Origin: an uncultured archaeon
GTDB lineage: Archaea > Thermoproteota > Nitrososphaeria > Nitrososphaerales > CALBXV01
Direction of reading: 5' to 3'
Length of the DNA: 7,642 nt
Assembly (NCBI GenBank): GCA_937890045.1
Contig: CALBXV010000297.1
Span: 1 to 7,642, forward strand
How positions within the stretch are numbered: position 1 is the stretch's first letter; the number at the start of each line of letters is the position of its first letter. The translations under genes were made by a program, and so were the position numbers. The notes under the pieces are model-generated. The model was not told where the DNA came from, searched no databases, and saw only the letters and a list, made by a program, of their open reading frames with translations. Below, piece after piece: positions 7,044-7,642 of this stretch.

Positions 7044-7642
7044 AAATAGATAATTTTGGTAATTCTTTTCTTATTAACTTTAATAAAGATTTAGTTACAG
7101 AGGAGAAACTAGAAGTTGCATCAACTACATTTATTCCAATTAGTTTTGCTAAACGTAAATATTTAGTTCTTCTTAAATCAATATATTCATAATTTAATTG
7201 TTCTTCAGGTTTCCTTATTTTAGTTATTTCAGGAGTTATATCAAGTAGAATTGTAATCATAGGTTTTGGAAATATAAATTGAAATATTTTATATAAATAT
7301 CCTGAAGTTATAATTGAGTCATCCTTAAAAGCACAAGAAATATCAATTAACCCGTCAAAATAATATCTATCAAGTATCCAAATAAATTTATTTTTATTTC
7401 CAGAAAAAAAATATTTGAGAATAAAAAATATATTATCACCAATAAAATATATCAGAAAATCTAGAAAATATAACCAAATCCAAATTTTTTTTACGGCATT
7501 ATTAGTTGTACAAGGATGATTAGCTTCAATTTTATTTTTAAGAATAATATTAGAGAATTTTAATAAAGGAAAAGAAAAAAGACGAAAGACTGTAACATGA
7601 ATGTGAGATACTTTAACGGTAAAATCATTTTTAAGTAATTTT
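7042..7642 (-). CDS. Thymidylate-kinase-like P-loop kinase, 3' part only (runs off the window)
   Basis: The minus-strand frame ending in TAG at 7044-7042 is open without a stop to the right edge, giving 199 residues of a truncated protein. The visible part has the order of a Tmk-like fold. A hydrophobic, W-rich region (residues about 50-80 of the fragment) leads into a strand with W88-I-L-D-R-Y-Y-F-D96, which is the DR(Y) motif of thymidylate kinases with a nearby Asp. Then come a helix with PKPMITILLDITPE, the LID-like R-K-P-E-E segment, a helix with R-x2-Y-L-x-L-A, and a final VVDAT strand and helix. The P-loop must lie beyond 7642 and cannot be confirmed. Kinases of this class are found in surface-glycan clusters beside nucleotidyltransferases, so a substrate other than dTMP is plausible but unproven. 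The ATG at 7260 is internal: the DR motif lies upstream of it. Confidence 0.75.
   Translation of the reverse strand, partial: KLLKNDFTVKVSHIHVTVFRLFSFPLLKFSNIILKNKIEANHPCTTNNAVKKIWIWLYFLDFLIYFIGDNIFFILKYFFSGNKNKFIWILDRYYFDGLIDISCAFKDDSIITSGYLYKIFQFIFPKPMITILLDITPEITKIRKPEEQLNYEYIDLRRTKYLRLAKLIGINVVDATSSFSSVTKSLLKLIRKELPKLSI

Noticed and set aside
7042..7260. A free-standing 72-aa small protein starting at ATG 7260
   Set aside because: The frame continues upstream without a stop to the window edge and there encodes the DR(Y) motif of a Tmk-like kinase, so this is only the C-terminal part of a larger protein.
1..7642. tRNA, rRNA, CRISPR arrays, insertion sequences or nucleotide-level direct repeats
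   Set aside because: Practically all bases are accounted for by coding frames; no spaced repeats, terminal inverted repeats, transposase motifs or tRNA-like cloverleaf were seen. Short AT-rich repeats are explained by base composition.

Overview
The window looks like a surface-glycan or envelope-glycosylation locus from a very AT-rich archaeon. The archaeal assignment is an inference. It rests on Ile codons dominated by ATA, Arg codons dominated by AGA, Shine-Dalgarno sites of the GGGAGG/AGGTGA type, no visible bacterial -35/-10 promoters or hairpin terminators, many N-X-S/T sequons on predicted extracellular domains, and a GT-C enzyme fused to a soluble domain. The lineage cannot be named from this sequence.

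Layout: nearly every base is coding, in two convergent blocks. The plus-strand block (1-5896) is a tightly packed operon. It holds the tail of an unidentified upstream gene (stop at 76-78), a 464-aa membrane-anchored ectodomain protein (80-1474), an 1100-aa polytopic GT-C-type glycosyltransferase with a large C-terminal ectodomain (1476-4778), and a GT4-family glycosyltransferase (4775-5896) that overlaps it by ATGA. Only 8 bp separate this from the minus-strand block. In transcription order that block is a thymidylate-kinase-like P-loop kinase, cut off by the right edge of the window (7642 down to 7042), and a nucleotidyltransferase of the NTP_transf_5 type (7032 down to 5905). The nucleotidyltransferase ribosome-binding site overlaps the kinase stop codon.

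The most interesting observation is that the 464-aa protein is not an unrelated neighbour of the GT-C protein. It appears to be a full-length paralogue of that protein's last third: N-terminal membrane helix, ectodomain and C-terminal membrane helix in the same order. Shared motifs include R-x14-SP in the first helix, YP, (D/E)W(K/R)ST-x-NVGR, GGA(H/Y)SE-x-W and GID-x-G. One member therefore carries a catalytic membrane core and the other does not. This suggests a two-component membrane glycosylation complex built around a duplicated, apparently undescribed ectodomain. The cytosolic GT4 enzyme, the nucleotidyltransferase and the kinase-like protein would act on the inner side of the membrane, building or modifying the glycan or its precursor. 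The division of labour is inference; the domain and motif matches are read directly from the translations.

Starts were revised in three places. The first full gene is taken from ATG 80 rather than TTG 17. The nucleotidyltransferase is taken from ATG 7032 rather than GTG 7041. The kinase-like gene has no start in the window; its in-frame ATG at 7260 is an internal methionine.
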